In this document: in pieces, positions 20,190 through 29,114 of the stretch
Position numbering within the stretch: position 1 is the first letter of the stretch
How the letters are laid out: each line of letters starts with the position of its first letter
Assembly: GCF_030733545.1 (NCBI RefSeq)
Contig: NZ_JASHIU010000001.1
Coordinates: 434,001-498,000, forward strand
DNA length: 64,000 nt
Source of the DNA: Oceanicaulis sp. MMSF_3324
Lineage (GTDB): Bacteria; Pseudomonadota; Alphaproteobacteria; Caulobacterales; Maricaulaceae
Direction: 5' to 3'
Notes under the pieces: generated by a model
What the model saw: only the letters and a program-made list of their open reading frames with translations
The model's database searches: none
What the model was told of the DNA's origin: nothing
Made by a program: the position numbers and the translations under genes

Positions 20190-21323
20190 ATGAGCATAGA
20201 AATCCACGGACATCTCGCGTCGGGCTTCGAGCCGGTCGCCGAGGCCTTCAAAGAGAATTTCACCGAGCGCGACGAGCTGGGCGCGGGCTTCACGCTGATC
20301 CGTGAAGGCGAAGTTCTTGTCGACATTCATGCCGGCCATGCCGACCGCAAGGCGGAGCGCCCCTGGACGGCGGAGACGATTGTTCCGGTCTTCTCCACCG
20401 GAAAGGCGGTTACGGCCCTGGTCGTCGCCTGGCTCGTGGATCAGGGACATCTGGATTATGACGCGCCGGTCGCGGAGGTCTGGCCCGACTTCGCCCAGGC
20501 GGGCAAGGGCGAGGTGACCCTGGCCCAGGCCCTGTCTCACCAGGCGGGCCTGCCGGGCTATCCTGAAGAGATGGAGCCGTCGGACTGGTTTGATCGCGAG
20601 CTGATGGAAAGCCGGTTTGCCGCCATGTCGCCCATGTGGCCTCTGGGCGAAGGCTCCGGCTACCACCCGATCAGCTATGGCGTGATTGCGGACGCGGTGG
20701 TGCGACGGGCCGATGAACACGGCCGCACGGTGGGCGCCCTTCTGCGCGACATGGTTTGCGGGCCGCGCGGGATCGATTTTCATATCGGGGTGCCCGAAAG
20801 CGAGCATGACCGCGCCGCCGAGCATGTCCTGCCGCCGCGTCCCCCGCATCTGGGGTCCATGACGCCGGAAAAGGCGGCGGCCTTCCTCAAGCCCTGGTCG
20901 TCACCGGGGCGTCGCGGCACCGCCGCCTGGCGTTCGGCCGAACTGCCCGCCGCCAATGGTCACGGCACGGCCCGCGCAATCGCCCGACTGATGGCGCCCT
21001 TCGCCACGCAGGGGCGGCTTGATGGCGAAGCGTTCGTGTCGGACGCCGTGATCAAGGCGGCCCTGACCGAACGTGTGAACGGACCGGATCGGGTTCTGCC
21101 GTTTGATCTGTCGTTCGCGTGCGGCGTGATGATCAACCGCGACTCCGAAGCCTTCGGGCCGGAGCCCAAGGCGGTGGGCCATTACGGCTTTGGCGGGTCC
21201 TGTGGATTTGCGGACCCCGCGCGTGGCGTGTCCGGCGCCTATGTCATGAACCGGCAGATGGATGTTCTGGTCGGCGATGCGCGCGCCAAGGCATTGATCG
21301 AGGCGGCTTACCGCTGCCTTTAG
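20190..21323 (+). CDS. Serine hydrolase, beta-lactamase family (class C-like/EstB type)
   Basis: This 377-aa cytoplasmic protein has the beta-lactamase fold seen in esterases and penicillin-binding-like enzymes. The SxxK motif is STGK (S69, K72). The conserved LSHQAGLPGY block follows, then a Tyr-containing motif (ISYGV), and a C-terminal HYGFGGSCGFADP replaces the KTG box. No signal peptide is present, so antibiotic hydrolysis is unlikely and an esterase role is more probable. It has its own promoter and shares a terminator with cspA. Confidence 0.88.
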   Translation: MSIEIHGHLASGFEPVAEAFKENFTERDELGAGFTLIREGEVLVDIHAGHADRKAERPWTAETIVPVFSTGKAVTALVVAWLVDQGHLDYDAPVAEVWPDFAQAGKGEVTLAQALSHQAGLPGYPEEMEPSDWFDRELMESRFAAMSPMWPLGEGSGYHPISYGVIADAVVRRADEHGRTVGALLRDMVCGPRGIDFHIGVPESEHDRAAEHVLPPRPPHLGSMTPEKAAAFLKPWSSPGRRGTAAWRSAELPAANGHGTARAIARLMAPFATQGRLDGEAFVSDAVIKAALTERVNGPDRVLPFDLSFACGVMINRDSEAFGPEPKAVGHYGFGGSCGFADPARGVSGAYVMNRQMDVLVGDARAKALIEAAYRCL

Positions 21324-21345
21324 TCTAGATTGCGCCAGATAAGAC

Positions 21346-21377
21346 AAGCGCCGCGCGAGATGTCTCGCGCGGCGCTT
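21346..21377. terminator. Bidirectional terminator between hydrolase and cold-shock genes
   Basis: A perfect 15-bp inverted repeat (21346-21360 with 21363-21377) with a minimal loop ends in CTTT on the plus strand and CTT on the minus strand. It lies between the stop codons of two convergent genes and can serve both. Confidence 0.85.
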
Positions 21378-21397
21378 TCAAACAGGCAGGAAAGCGA

Positions 21398-21610
21398 TTA
21401 ATCCATCGCCTTCAGATTGACCGCTTTCGGACCTTTGCCACGGCGGTCCGGTTCGGTTTCAAATTCAATGCGTTGGCCGTCGCGCAGATCGTTCAGGCCG
21501 GCGTCTTTGACAGCGGTGATGTGCACGAACACATCCTTGTCGCCTTCATCCGGCGTGATGAAGCCGAAGCCCTTCTCGGTGTTGAAGAATTTAACGGTAC
21601 CCGTAGTCAT
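21398..21610 (-). CDS. cspA: Cold-shock protein
   Basis: This 70-aa single cold-shock domain carries the RNA-binding motifs KGFGFI (RNP1) and DVFVHI (RNP2) and acts as an RNA chaperone. The length is typical. AAAGGACTCC lies just before the ATG. Long upstream untranslated regions are usual for temperature-controlled csp genes. The csp paralogue cannot be specified. Confidence 0.93.
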   Translation of the reverse strand: MTTGTVKFFNTEKGFGFITPDEGDKDVFVHITAVKDAGLNDLRDGQRIEFETEPDRRGKGPKAVNLKAMD

Positions 21611-21856
21611 GGGTAGGAGTCCTTTCCCGTCCGTCTGCGCAGCGTCCCACGCCAGTAGTTAGTGTGCACGGCGTCCCGCGCACGGCATGCGGATTGCGGT
21701 CGGGGAAGGCAAAGTCAGAGGCGTTCGGCACTCGGGTCTTCCATACTCTTCACCGGGCCTTGTTCAAGCCGCTCGTGCCCGAATACTATGCCTGAAAATT
21801 TACCTTCTCACAAGCAAAGCCTAGGCGTGCAAGCGCTCTGGACTAGGGACTGACAA
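21611..21856. other. Upstream region of the cold-shock gene
   Basis: No gene is visible in this stretch. On the minus strand it includes an AT-rich segment around 21785-21815 with TAGTAT as a possible -10 (plus-strand 21783-21788), which would give a leader of about 165 nt before the cold-shock start. A -35 is not clear (TTGTGA lies 19 nt upstream). The leader may be a temperature-responsive RNA, by analogy with other csp genes. Confidence 0.4.
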
Positions 21857-22153
21857 GTGAGCCGAAGAAGCCGAAGATTCATAAGCGCTAAGTCGCGCGC
21901 GCCTCGCACGGGCGGCTCGGATCCCGGCGCGATGATCCGGTTGTCGGGGTTCGGCGCGGCCTTGCTGGTCTTCGTCGCGGTCGGGGCCGGGTTTCACGGC
22001 GAACGCTTCACCTCGGCGGCGGCGCGGTTGATGAGCGTGCTGGCGCCCATCGCCGAGCCTTCGATCTTTGGCGTGAGCCTGGCAGAGATCGGTGCGGCGC
22101 TACTGGTCCTGGGCGTGTTCGGCTGGGCGGTCTGGCGCGGGTTCAGGCGTTGA
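21857..22153 (+). CDS. Small hypothetical membrane protein
   Basis: This 98-aa protein has a basic N-terminus (SRRSRRF) and two hydrophobic segments (about residues 28-45 and 74-92). It starts with GTG at 21857, where AGGGA lies 8 nt upstream; an ATG at 21932 without a ribosome site is the alternative. The 3' end overlaps the convergent TspO gene by 11 nt. No family is recognised, and coding status rests on frame length and composition. Confidence 0.5.
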   Translation: MSRRSRRFISAKSRAPRTGGSDPGAMIRLSGFGAALLVFVAVGAGFHGERFTSAAARLMSVLAPIAEPSIFGVSLAEIGAALLVLGVFGWAVWRGFRR

Positions 22154-22643
22154 GCCGCCAGGTGCTCCACGAAAGCGCCAGCGCGAAGATGAGCCAGAGC
22201 ACGAGCGGGACCATCAGGACCCCCGCCAGTCGGGACGCCCGGAAGGCGGCCAGGGTCACCGGAACCGACAGGACCAGCGCGACGATCGTGATGTAAAAGC
22301 CGTTGGCGACGCTTTGCAGGGCGAAATAGCCGAACGTCCAGCCCATGCAGACCAGATACTGGGCGATGATCGCCAGGCGCGCGAAGTCCTTGTTCGCCGC
22401 GTCGCCAAACCGGTCCACGGTGAAAGCCGCCAGCGCCATCAGGGTGAACAAACCCACCCAGACCGCGCCGATCACTCCGCCGGCGGGTGACCAGTCGGGG
22501 TTCTCCAGCGTCCGGGACCATTGAATGGCGGGGCCGGTGAAAATCCAGGCGTTCAGCGCCAGGGCGGCGCCGACAAAGATGAGCAGATAAAGGGCCAGAC
22601 GGCCAAGCGCGGGACGGGATTTGCGAAAGATGTTCGTCGCCAC
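22143..22643 (-). CDS. tspO: TspO/MBR family (tryptophan-rich sensory) protein
   Basis: This 166-aa protein has five membrane helices and belongs to the TspO/MBR family, which binds porphyrins and affects photo-oxidative or redox responses. Signs are WSRTLENPDWSPAGGVIGAVW, CMGWTFGYFAL and the terminal WSTWRLN. The start is GTG at 22643 because AGAGGAGG lies 6 nt upstream; the longer frame from 22694 has no ribosome site. The gene stands alone. Confidence 0.88.
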   Translation of the reverse strand: MATNIFRKSRPALGRLALYLLIFVGAALALNAWIFTGPAIQWSRTLENPDWSPAGGVIGAVWVGLFTLMALAAFTVDRFGDAANKDFARLAIIAQYLVCMGWTFGYFALQSVANGFYITIVALVLSVPVTLAAFRASRLAGVLMVPLVLWLIFALALSWSTWRLNA

Positions 22644-22858
22644 TGATCGCCTCCTCTGCGCGGACCCGGCAGATCCGAACATGAACACTAGCATGGTTTA
22701 CGGCGCGGACCAGTGCGCCGGGGCGCGCGCCCCTGAACGGTCACAATCCCTTGAGGCGAGCCGATTTTGGAACCCGTGCGCTTTTCAGTCGGCGCGCTAG
22801 CCAGCATTATCGATCAAACGTGCGGCGCGGAGCCGCTTTTAGTGAAGGATTGTCCCGG

Positions 22859-23464
22859 ATGCTGCGTTTCGGTCTCGCTCTTGTTCTGGCGCTCGGTGCG
22901 TCCGTGTCTCTCGCTACGGCCCAGAGCCCGGCACAGGCGGCGGCTGAGGCCGCAGAGGCGTTCGGCCCAAGGGTCGGTGAGACTGCGCCTGCGCTATCGG
23001 TCGTCGACGCGGAGGGCGAGGCGCGCAGCCTTGAAGGCCTCATGGGCGCCGGCGGGGTGGTCTTGTACTTCAATCGCTCGCTTGACTGGTGTCCGATCTG
23101 CTTGCGCCAGACCCTCGAGCTGGACGCGCATGTCGACGCCTTCGAGGAGGCCGGCTGGCCGGTGGCGGTTCTGACCTATGATCCGGCGGAGACGCTGGCG
23201 CAGGTGGCGGATCGGCGCGGACTGACCATGACGCTTTTGTCCGACGAGGGCAGTGAGACCATCGATGCCTTCGGCGTGCGCGATCCGATCTATGCGGATC
23301 CGGATCACCTGGCCCATGGCGTGCCCTATCCGATCACGTTCGTGATTGACCGCGACGGCGTGGTGGTCGCCAAGTTCTGGCACGAGGCCGGGCTGGGCCA
23401 GGACCGCGGCTACGCCACCCGGATCTCCGCCGAGGACGTTCTGGCCGCCGTGCAGTCGCGCTAA
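22859..23464 (+). CDS. Exported AhpC/TSA-type redoxin
   Basis: This 201-aa secreted protein starts with a signal peptide (MLRFGLALVLALGASVSLATA) and continues as a peroxiredoxin-like thioredoxin fold. The active-site segment is LDWCPICLRQ, a CxxC, which suggests a thiol oxidoreductase more than a one-Cys peroxidase. YPITFVIDRDGVVV is the cis-proline region. The ATG at 22859 has GAAGGA 9 nt upstream. The partner is unknown. Confidence 0.85.
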   Translation: MLRFGLALVLALGASVSLATAQSPAQAAAEAAEAFGPRVGETAPALSVVDAEGEARSLEGLMGAGGVVLYFNRSLDWCPICLRQTLELDAHVDAFEEAGWPVAVLTYDPAETLAQVADRRGLTMTLLSDEGSETIDAFGVRDPIYADPDHLAHGVPYPITFVIDRDGVVVAKFWHEAGLGQDRGYATRISAEDVLAAVQSR

Positions 23465-23518
23465 CGCTTGCATGCGAGGGCCGCATGGCGACACTCGGGC
23501 CTGACCGAGGAGACCCCC

Positions 23519-24067
23519 ATGCTTGATGGCCCTGTACTGGAAACCGAACGCCTGCGTCTGCGCATCCCCGAGGAGCGTGATCTTGAGGGCTTTGTCAGCC
23601 TGATGAGTGACGCGGTCGCCGCCCGGCATATCGGCGGCGTGATGGATGCGCCGCAGGTCTGGCGACAGATCTGCACGATGATCGGACATTGGGCGGTGCG
23701 CGGCTATGGCTTCTTTTCTGTGGAAGAGAAGGCGAGCGGACATTGGGTGGGCCGGGTCGGGCCCTGGGCGCCCCATGGATGGCCGCAGCCTGAAGTGGGC
23801 TGGTCGATCACCCGGGCCCACTGGGGCAAGGGTTATGGGCCCGAAGCCGCGGCGGCGTCGATGGACTTTGCCTTTGACACGCTGGGCTGGGACAGCGTGG
23901 TTCACATGATCGCGGCGGATAACGCCAATTCACAAGCCATGGCGCGCAAGCTGGGATCGGTCGATCTGGGCTGGGATGCGGACCTGCCGGGCCTTGGCGT
24001 GACGGTGGATGTCTGGGGCCAGTCCAAAGCGGACTGGGCGCACAATCGTGACCGTTTCAGACGCTAG
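23519..24067 (+). CDS. GNAT-family N-acetyltransferase (RimJ/RimL type)
   Basis: This 182-aa acetyltransferase begins with the family pattern ETERLRLRIPEERDLEGF. It contains the acetyl-CoA-binding region WGKGYGPEAAAASMDFAF and the following VVHMIAADNANSQAMARKLG. GAGGAGA precedes the ATG at 23519. The substrate is unknown. The stop codon shares the palindrome CTAG with the stop of the convergent LytTR gene. Confidence 0.87.
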   Translation: MLDGPVLETERLRLRIPEERDLEGFVSLMSDAVAARHIGGVMDAPQVWRQICTMIGHWAVRGYGFFSVEEKASGHWVGRVGPWAPHGWPQPEVGWSITRAHWGKGYGPEAAAASMDFAFDTLGWDSVVHMIAADNANSQAMARKLGSVDLGWDADLPGLGVTVDVWGQSKADWAHNRDRFRR

Positions 24068-24822
24068 AACCAGCCCGTCTCCCTGAGTGCGGAATAATAG
24101 GTGCGGCTGACCGGGGCTTCGATCTCGTCCTTAAGGATCAGAACGCCCCGGCCATCGCCCTTGCGGGCCTCGGCGACAGCCTCCCTGGCCACCCACCAGG
24201 AACGGTGAGTGCGCGCGCCCTCCAGCGCTTCACAGGCCGCCACCGCATCGGACAATCGCATCAGGATCAGCGCTTCGCCGCCATCGGTGCGCACGCGCAG
24301 ATAATGGTCTTCCGCGGTCATGGACCACAGCGTGGCGGTCTGGAGCCTGGGCGGCAGCTTCTCCAGCAGGGCGGGATGGGCGCGGGGCGCATCGGTCTCG
24401 GCAGCGGCTGTGTGTGACGGACCTGTGAGCTTGTCGACCACATAGACCACGCCCGTCGCGAAGCTCGAAATGAACAGGACCAGAAAATAGGTCAGGGCCA
24501 GTTCGGCGGCGCTGAAGTCGAGGGCGAAGCCCGCATTCACGAAGGCGACCCCGAAGGTGACCGGCAGCGAGACGGCGGCGGCCACCAGGGCGTAGATGCT
24601 CCATTCGGGCGCGTTCGGCATCCAGCCCGGCAGGACATGGCCCAGCGAGAAGCCGACGCCGGCGCCCAGGGTGATGAAGCCGACCCAGTACACCCAGACC
24701 CAGGGCCAGCCCAGCTCGTCAGAGCCGAACGGCCCCATGATCGCCAGGAAGGTGCCAAGGCCGAGCACCATGAGGACGGGTTGCGCGCTGGCGCGCATGT
24801 ATTTGACGACCGCGTCCTTCAT
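24064..24822 (-). CDS. Membrane-anchored LytTR-type transcription regulator
   Basis: This 252-aa protein has about four membrane helices (residues 14-130), a short linker and a C-terminal LytTR DNA-binding domain (about 150-252; SMTAEDHYLRVRTDGGEALI, THRSWWVAREAV, YYSALRE near the end). There is no receiver domain, so it likely senses a membrane signal directly. No partner is obvious; the divergent DUF2141 gene is a candidate target because of position only. Confidence 0.85.
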   Translation of the reverse strand: MKDAVVKYMRASAQPVLMVLGLGTFLAIMGPFGSDELGWPWVWVYWVGFITLGAGVGFSLGHVLPGWMPNAPEWSIYALVAAAVSLPVTFGVAFVNAGFALDFSAAELALTYFLVLFISSFATGVVYVVDKLTGPSHTAAAETDAPRAHPALLEKLPPRLQTATLWSMTAEDHYLRVRTDGGEALILMRLSDAVAACEALEGARTHRSWWVAREAVAEARKGDGRGVLILKDEIEAPVSRTYYSALRETGWF

Positions 24823-24988
24823 CCGTCCTGCGCCCCTCCCTTCACGAAGCGTGAATGGCAGGTTGGCGGCAACTCGCGAAGAGGTCCAGTCCGCTCGCGC
24901 AGAACCGCTTTCATGGCGCGTCCGGGCCGGTCAGCACTGGGGTCGACCCGCAGCGATCCGGCTGCCTCAGACCCTGAAAGGATATGTC

Positions 24989-25462
24989 ATGAACCATAAG
25001 ACGATGAAGACCGTTGCGTTGGCCAGCGCCGCCTTGTTCGCCCTGCATTTCGCGCCCGCGGCGAAGGCGCTAGACCCCTCCGAGGCGTCCGCCGCCTTGT
25101 CCCTGACCATTGACGGTCTGACCGCGGACTCCGGCCGGGTCTGGGTGGGTGTTTATGACAGTGCGGATGCCTGGGAGGCCCAGGAAGAGACGCGCTCTGT
25201 ATGGGCCGAGATCGAAGACGGGCAGGCCGTGCTGGTGATCGAGGACGCGCCGGTCGGCGCCCTGGGGGTCCAGGTGTTTCACGACGCCAATGGCAATCAG
25301 GATTTCGACACCAACATGCTGGGCGTGCCCCGCGAGCGTTACGGGTTTTCCAACAATCCCCGCCCGCGGTTTCGCGGCGCCAATTGGGATGAAGCCAGGT
25401 TCGATCTGGCGCCGGGTGAACGCCGTGACATGACGATTTCGGTGCATGGGGTCCGGGGATGA
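24989..25462 (+). CDS. Exported DUF2141 protein
   Basis: This 157-aa secreted protein has a signal peptide (residues 1-28, ending near APAAKA) and one DUF2141 domain: GRVWVGVYDSADAW, VFHDANGNQDFDTNMLGVP and YGFSNNPRPRFRGANWDEA. The DxNxNxDxD segment looks like a calcium-binding loop. GAAAGGA lies 7 nt upstream of the ATG. It overlaps the next gene by 4 nt. Function is unknown. Confidence 0.85.
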   Translation: MNHKTMKTVALASAALFALHFAPAAKALDPSEASAALSLTIDGLTADSGRVWVGVYDSADAWEAQEETRSVWAEIEDGQAVLVIEDAPVGALGVQVFHDANGNQDFDTNMLGVPRERYGFSNNPRPRFRGANWDEARFDLAPGERRDMTISVHGVRG

Positions 25463-25851
25463 ATATGGACGCGTTTCTGGCGGCGCCGCTGACGATCCAG
25501 ATCCATGCGCTGGCCGCGCTCGCAGCGCTGGGTCTGGGTGCGGTCCAGTGTGTCGCGCCCAAGGGCACGATCCCGCACCGCACGTTCGGATATGTCTGGG
25601 TCGGCCTCATGCTGCTGGTCGCCGGGACGGCCTATTTCATCCGCGGGCCCGGCGGCGGGTTCAGCCTGTTGCACCTGTTGATCCCCGTGACGGTCCTGGG
25701 CGTGATCGGCTTGTCGGTCGCGGCGCTGACGGGCCGGGTGGCGCGGCACAGGACCGCAGCGCTCATTCTGATGGTGTCGGCGCTGCTGGTTCCAGGCGCG
25801 GCGACGCTGATCCCGGGGCGGCTCATGCATGCGGTCGTATTTGGCGGTTAG
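25459..25851 (+). CDS. DUF2306-like small membrane protein
   Basis: This 130-aa protein has four membrane helices. The features HALAALAALGLGAVQ, KGTIPHRTFGYVWVG and LLHLLIP with spaced histidines match the DUF2306 family, whose histidine pattern hints at a redox or heme link. It overlaps the DUF2141 gene by 4 nt, so the two are co-translated. Function is unknown. Confidence 0.78.
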   Translation: MNMDAFLAAPLTIQIHALAALAALGLGAVQCVAPKGTIPHRTFGYVWVGLMLLVAGTAYFIRGPGGGFSLLHLLIPVTVLGVIGLSVAALTGRVARHRTAALILMVSALLVPGAATLIPGRLMHAVVFGG

Positions 25852-25869
25852 CCGTGGCCGGGGCTGTCA

Positions 25870-25897
25870 TTGACCTGACGCAAGGCGGCGCTAAACC
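25870..25897 (+). promoter_or_regulatory. Candidate promoter of the PhoD-like phosphatase gene
   Basis: TTGACCT (25870-25876), a 13-nt spacer and GCTAAACC (25890-25897) closely match the Caulobacter-type consensus (7 of 8 at the -10). Transcription would begin near 25904, leaving a leader of about 44 nt. Confidence 0.6.
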
Positions 25898-25947
25898 TGC
25901 CTCCCACCGCCCGGTCTCGCCCCGGGTCCAACCGTCAGGGGGTTCGC

Positions 25948-27147
25948 ATGACGCAGATAGGGTTCAAATTCACGCTGGGCGCTGGCCTGCTCGCACTGTC
26001 AGCCTGTTCAGAGCCGGTCCCGGCCGATGCGACCGAGCCCGTCGCGGCTCCGAGTCTGGTCTCCCAGGAGGCGCCGCGCACGCCCGTCGAGGCCTTGGCC
26101 CCGTACTACGCCCAGCTTGAACATCCGCACCCGACCGCGCCAGAAGGCCCCGCCCTGCCGGGGTCGGACGCCGTGCTGACCTCGATCGCCTTTGGGTCAT
26201 GCAACACGGCCCAGCGGGAAATCCCGATTCTCACCACCATCGCGGACGAGCCCCATGACCTGTTCATGTATGTGGGCGACAATGTGTATGGCGACGCCCG
26301 GTCCTATAACGCTGACCTGCCCGAGCTGCGCGAGAACTACGCCGCCCTGGCCGCGCGCCCGGAATTCCGGCTGCTGCGCTCGGCCCTGCCCATGCTGGCG
26401 ACCTGGGATGACCATGATTACGGCATGAACGACATGGGTCGGGACTTCCCGTTCAAGGGCTATGCCGAGGCGCTGTTTCTGGACTTCTGGCGCGCGCCTG
26501 AAGAGGATCCGCGACGCCAGCGCGAAGGCATTTACGACGCGCAGGTGTTTGGCCCGGAAGGCCAGCGCGTTCAGATCATCTTGCTGGATACGCGCTATTT
26601 CCGCTCGGACCTGACCCCGACCGACGAGCGCGGCGCTGTGGGCCGCGAACGCTACATCCCCAGCACCAATCCTGATCAGGACATGCTGGGCGCTGCGCAA
26701 TGGGCCTGGCTGGCCGACCAGCTGGCCGAACCGGCGGATCTGCGCCTGATCGTCTCCTCCATTCAGGTTCTGGCCGATGGTCATGGCTGGGAAGCCTGGC
26801 GCACCATGCCGCTCGAGCGCGACCGCCTGTTCCGCCTGATCAATGAGAGCGGCGCGGAAGGCGTGGTGTTCGTCTCGGGCGACCGCCATTCCGCCGGGCT
26901 CTATCGCCGCGATAATGTGACGAGCTACCCGCTTTACGAGATCACCTCCTCGGCATTGAACATGTCTTATACGGACGAGAACAACGAGCCGGGTCCCAAT
27001 CGTCTGGGCTCTATGTATGCGCCGGAAAACTACGGCGTGATCGGCATTGATTGGGAACAAGGCCGCTTGAGCCTGCAGATCCGGGATATGGACGGCGAGG
27101 CCGTGCGCCAGGAAAGCATCGCTCTGTCCGCCATCGGCGCGCGCTAG
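25948..27147 (+). CDS. PhoD-like alkaline phosphatase, lipoprotein
   Basis: This 399-aa metallophosphoesterase-type enzyme is of the PhoD family. It begins with a lipoprotein signal (LLALSAC, lipidated C20), so it is membrane-tethered in the periplasm. Metal-site motifs are FGSCN, YVGDNVYGD, TWDDHDYGMND and VSGDRHSAGL. It is expected to hydrolyse phosphodiester or monoester bonds; the substrate is unknown. It has its own candidate promoter. Confidence 0.9.
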   Translation: MTQIGFKFTLGAGLLALSACSEPVPADATEPVAAPSLVSQEAPRTPVEALAPYYAQLEHPHPTAPEGPALPGSDAVLTSIAFGSCNTAQREIPILTTIADEPHDLFMYVGDNVYGDARSYNADLPELRENYAALAARPEFRLLRSALPMLATWDDHDYGMNDMGRDFPFKGYAEALFLDFWRAPEEDPRRQREGIYDAQVFGPEGQRVQIILLDTRYFRSDLTPTDERGAVGRERYIPSTNPDQDMLGAAQWAWLADQLAEPADLRLIVSSIQVLADGHGWEAWRTMPLERDRLFRLINESGAEGVVFVSGDRHSAGLYRRDNVTSYPLYEITSSALNMSYTDENNEPGPNRLGSMYAPENYGVIGIDWEQGRLSLQIRDMDGEAVRQESIALSAIGAR

Positions 27148-27250
27148 CGCGTGTCCTGCACGACACGCCCTTCAGCCTGTTGAACGGTCGGGCCGTGTGC
27201 GCGATTGCCTGAGAACGGTCTGAGCGGGCAGGATGGCGCTGGGGGACGAC

Positions 27251-27793
27251 ATGAAAGATGCAAGCCAGTTCGAGCGCCTGTTCATGGGCGCGGGAGAAGC
27301 TGCGGGGCCGGGCGCCGGGGGCGCGCCGCCCGTCGTGAGATCGGAATCGCCTGTGCGTCGCGGGGCCGGCATCCGCGATGCCGTCATCGGGCTGGCCGTG
27401 CGCGCTGTGCTCATCGTGCAGATGTGGAGCTGGTCGCGGGCCAACGCCGCGGCCGTGGAGGATCCGCTGTCCTGGCGCGCCTGGGTGACCCCGGCCGAGG
27501 GGCTGCAGTCCGCCGCCCAGATCTGGACCCAGGGCCATGTGGATGCCGGGTTTGCCGCGTTTTTGCTGCTGACGGTCGCCACGCTGGCCAGCCTCAGCCT
27601 CGCCGCCGGGTTTTTGACGCGTTTGACCGGGATCGCCGTCTTTCTGGGCGCGCTCTGGCACATGCTGTTCATTCTGCCTGAAGCCTTCACCTCGACAGTG
27701 GCCTATCTGGCGCTGGGCCTGTATCTGATCCTGCGCGGGGCGGGGCCGGTGTCTCTGGACTGGGCGCTCGCCCGTTTGGCGCGTCTGGCCTGA
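27251..27793 (+). CDS. DoxX-like membrane protein
   Basis: This 180-aa protein has a 45-residue polar N-terminus and four hydrophobic segments. The C-terminal part (LAAGFLTRLTGIAVFLGALW and a following ALGLYLILRGAGPVSLD) resembles the DoxX/SURF4 fold. The start at 27251 is preceded by GGGGGA; an ATG at 27233 in the same frame is possible. Function is unknown. Confidence 0.7.
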   Translation: MKDASQFERLFMGAGEAAGPGAGGAPPVVRSESPVRRGAGIRDAVIGLAVRAVLIVQMWSWSRANAAAVEDPLSWRAWVTPAEGLQSAAQIWTQGHVDAGFAAFLLLTVATLASLSLAAGFLTRLTGIAVFLGALWHMLFILPEAFTSTVAYLALGLYLILRGAGPVSLDWALARLARLA

Positions 27794-27869
27794 GCCTGTA
27801 GCTTGCCTTGCGCACGCCCGCATGATGACCTGACGACATCCAAGCCGACCCAGACTGCAAAGGCCGCCC

Positions 27870-29114
27870 ATGCTGATTTATCGCAATGTCGCCATGGTGA
27901 TGGTCGCGACCCTGTTCCTGCAGGCCGCGATGGGCGCGATCGGTGTGGCCCTGCCCCTCGCCATGAGCGGGGCGGGCTGGGGGCGTCCGGCGATCGGCGC
28001 CGTGATCGCCGGCTTTGGCGCTGGCTTCGCCTTTGGCGCCTGGCTGTCGCCGGGCATGATCCGCTCGGTGGGGCATATCCGCGCCTATGCCGGGTATGCG
28101 GGCGGCGCGGCGGCGCTGACCCTGATGCTGGCGCTGGGCGATCATTTCCTGTGGTGGCTGATCACCCGTTTCGGCTTTGGTCTGTGCGCGGCCGGCCTGT
28201 TCGCCGTGGCGGAAAGCTGGATTGCGGACGCCACGCCCAGCGAGCGCCGCGGCGCCGTGATCTCGGTCTATCAGATCGTCGGCCGCGCCGGCCTGATCGC
28301 CGGGCCTTTCCTGATCGCGCTGCCCGGCTTTGATGCGCGCGACGGCTTCATAATGGCCGGGGCGTCGCTGGCCCTGGCGCTGACCCCGATTGTCTTTACG
28401 CGACGCGCCCAGCCCAGCCTGCCCACGGGCGAAACCGTGCCGGTCACCCGTCTGTTCTCGATCGCGCCGGCCGCCGCCGCGGCGTCTTTCACCGCCGGAT
28501 TGCTCAATTCGGGCGTGCTGGGCTTCATGCCGATCTGGGCGGAATCGCTGGATCCGATCAATGGCGCGGGCAGTGCGGCGCTGTTGATGGCGATGATCTA
28601 TGCCGGCTCCATGCTGACCCAATGGCCGGCGGGCATGCTGTCTGACCAGATGGACCGCCGCCTGGTGATCGCCGGGCTGTCCATTCTGGGCGCGGTGTTC
28701 GCCATGATCCTTGTCGTCATGCCCAGCCCCGGGCTGGGATTGGCGGCGGTGCTGGTGGGTTTGTGGGGCGCGGCGAGCCTGGCCTATTTCGCGGTTGCGG
28801 TGGCGCATGCGGCGGATCGCTCGCGGGTGGAGGAATTGCCCGCCATCGCGTCGGGCATGCTGCTGGTCTATGCAGCCGGGTCGACCCTGGGCCCGATCCT
28901 GGCGGGCATCGCCTATTCAGGGCCCTTGGGGCCGCGCGGCCTGTTCCTGTTCGCCGCCGTCGCCAGCTGCATTCTCGCCGCCGGCATGTTCCTGCGTCGC
29001 CGGGCGCGGGAAGCGGTCAGCGAGGATGAGCGCCAGCCCTTCGTCAACCTGCAGGCCACGTCGGCCGAGCTGGCCGAGATCGAGGCGCCCGAAGACGAGC
29101 ACGACCGGGTATGA
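27870..29114 (+). CDS. Major facilitator superfamily transporter
   Basis: This 414-aa transporter has twelve predicted membrane helices. It resembles the YcaD-type MFS group, with the conserved segment RFGFGLCAAGLFAVAESWIA and the loop TPSERRGAVISVYQI. The C-terminus is a 35-residue acidic tail. The substrate is unknown. It overlaps the next small gene by 4 nt (ATGA). Confidence 0.87.
   Translation: MLIYRNVAMVMVATLFLQAAMGAIGVALPLAMSGAGWGRPAIGAVIAGFGAGFAFGAWLSPGMIRSVGHIRAYAGYAGGAAALTLMLALGDHFLWWLITRFGFGLCAAGLFAVAESWIADATPSERRGAVISVYQIVGRAGLIAGPFLIALPGFDARDGFIMAGASLALALTPIVFTRRAQPSLPTGETVPVTRLFSIAPAAAAASFTAGLLNSGVLGFMPIWAESLDPINGAGSAALLMAMIYAGSMLTQWPAGMLSDQMDRRLVIAGLSILGAVFAMILVVMPSPGLGLAAVLVGLWGAASLAYFAVAVAHAADRSRVEELPAIASGMLLVYAAGSTLGPILAGIAYSGPLGPRGLFLFAAVASCILAAGMFLRRRAREAVSEDERQPFVNLQATSAELAEIEAPEDEHDRV

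Noticed and set aside
20190-21323. Beta-lactamase-fold protein as antibiotic resistance
   Set aside because: There is no signal peptide and no KTG box, and the family is broad. An esterase or related function is more likely.
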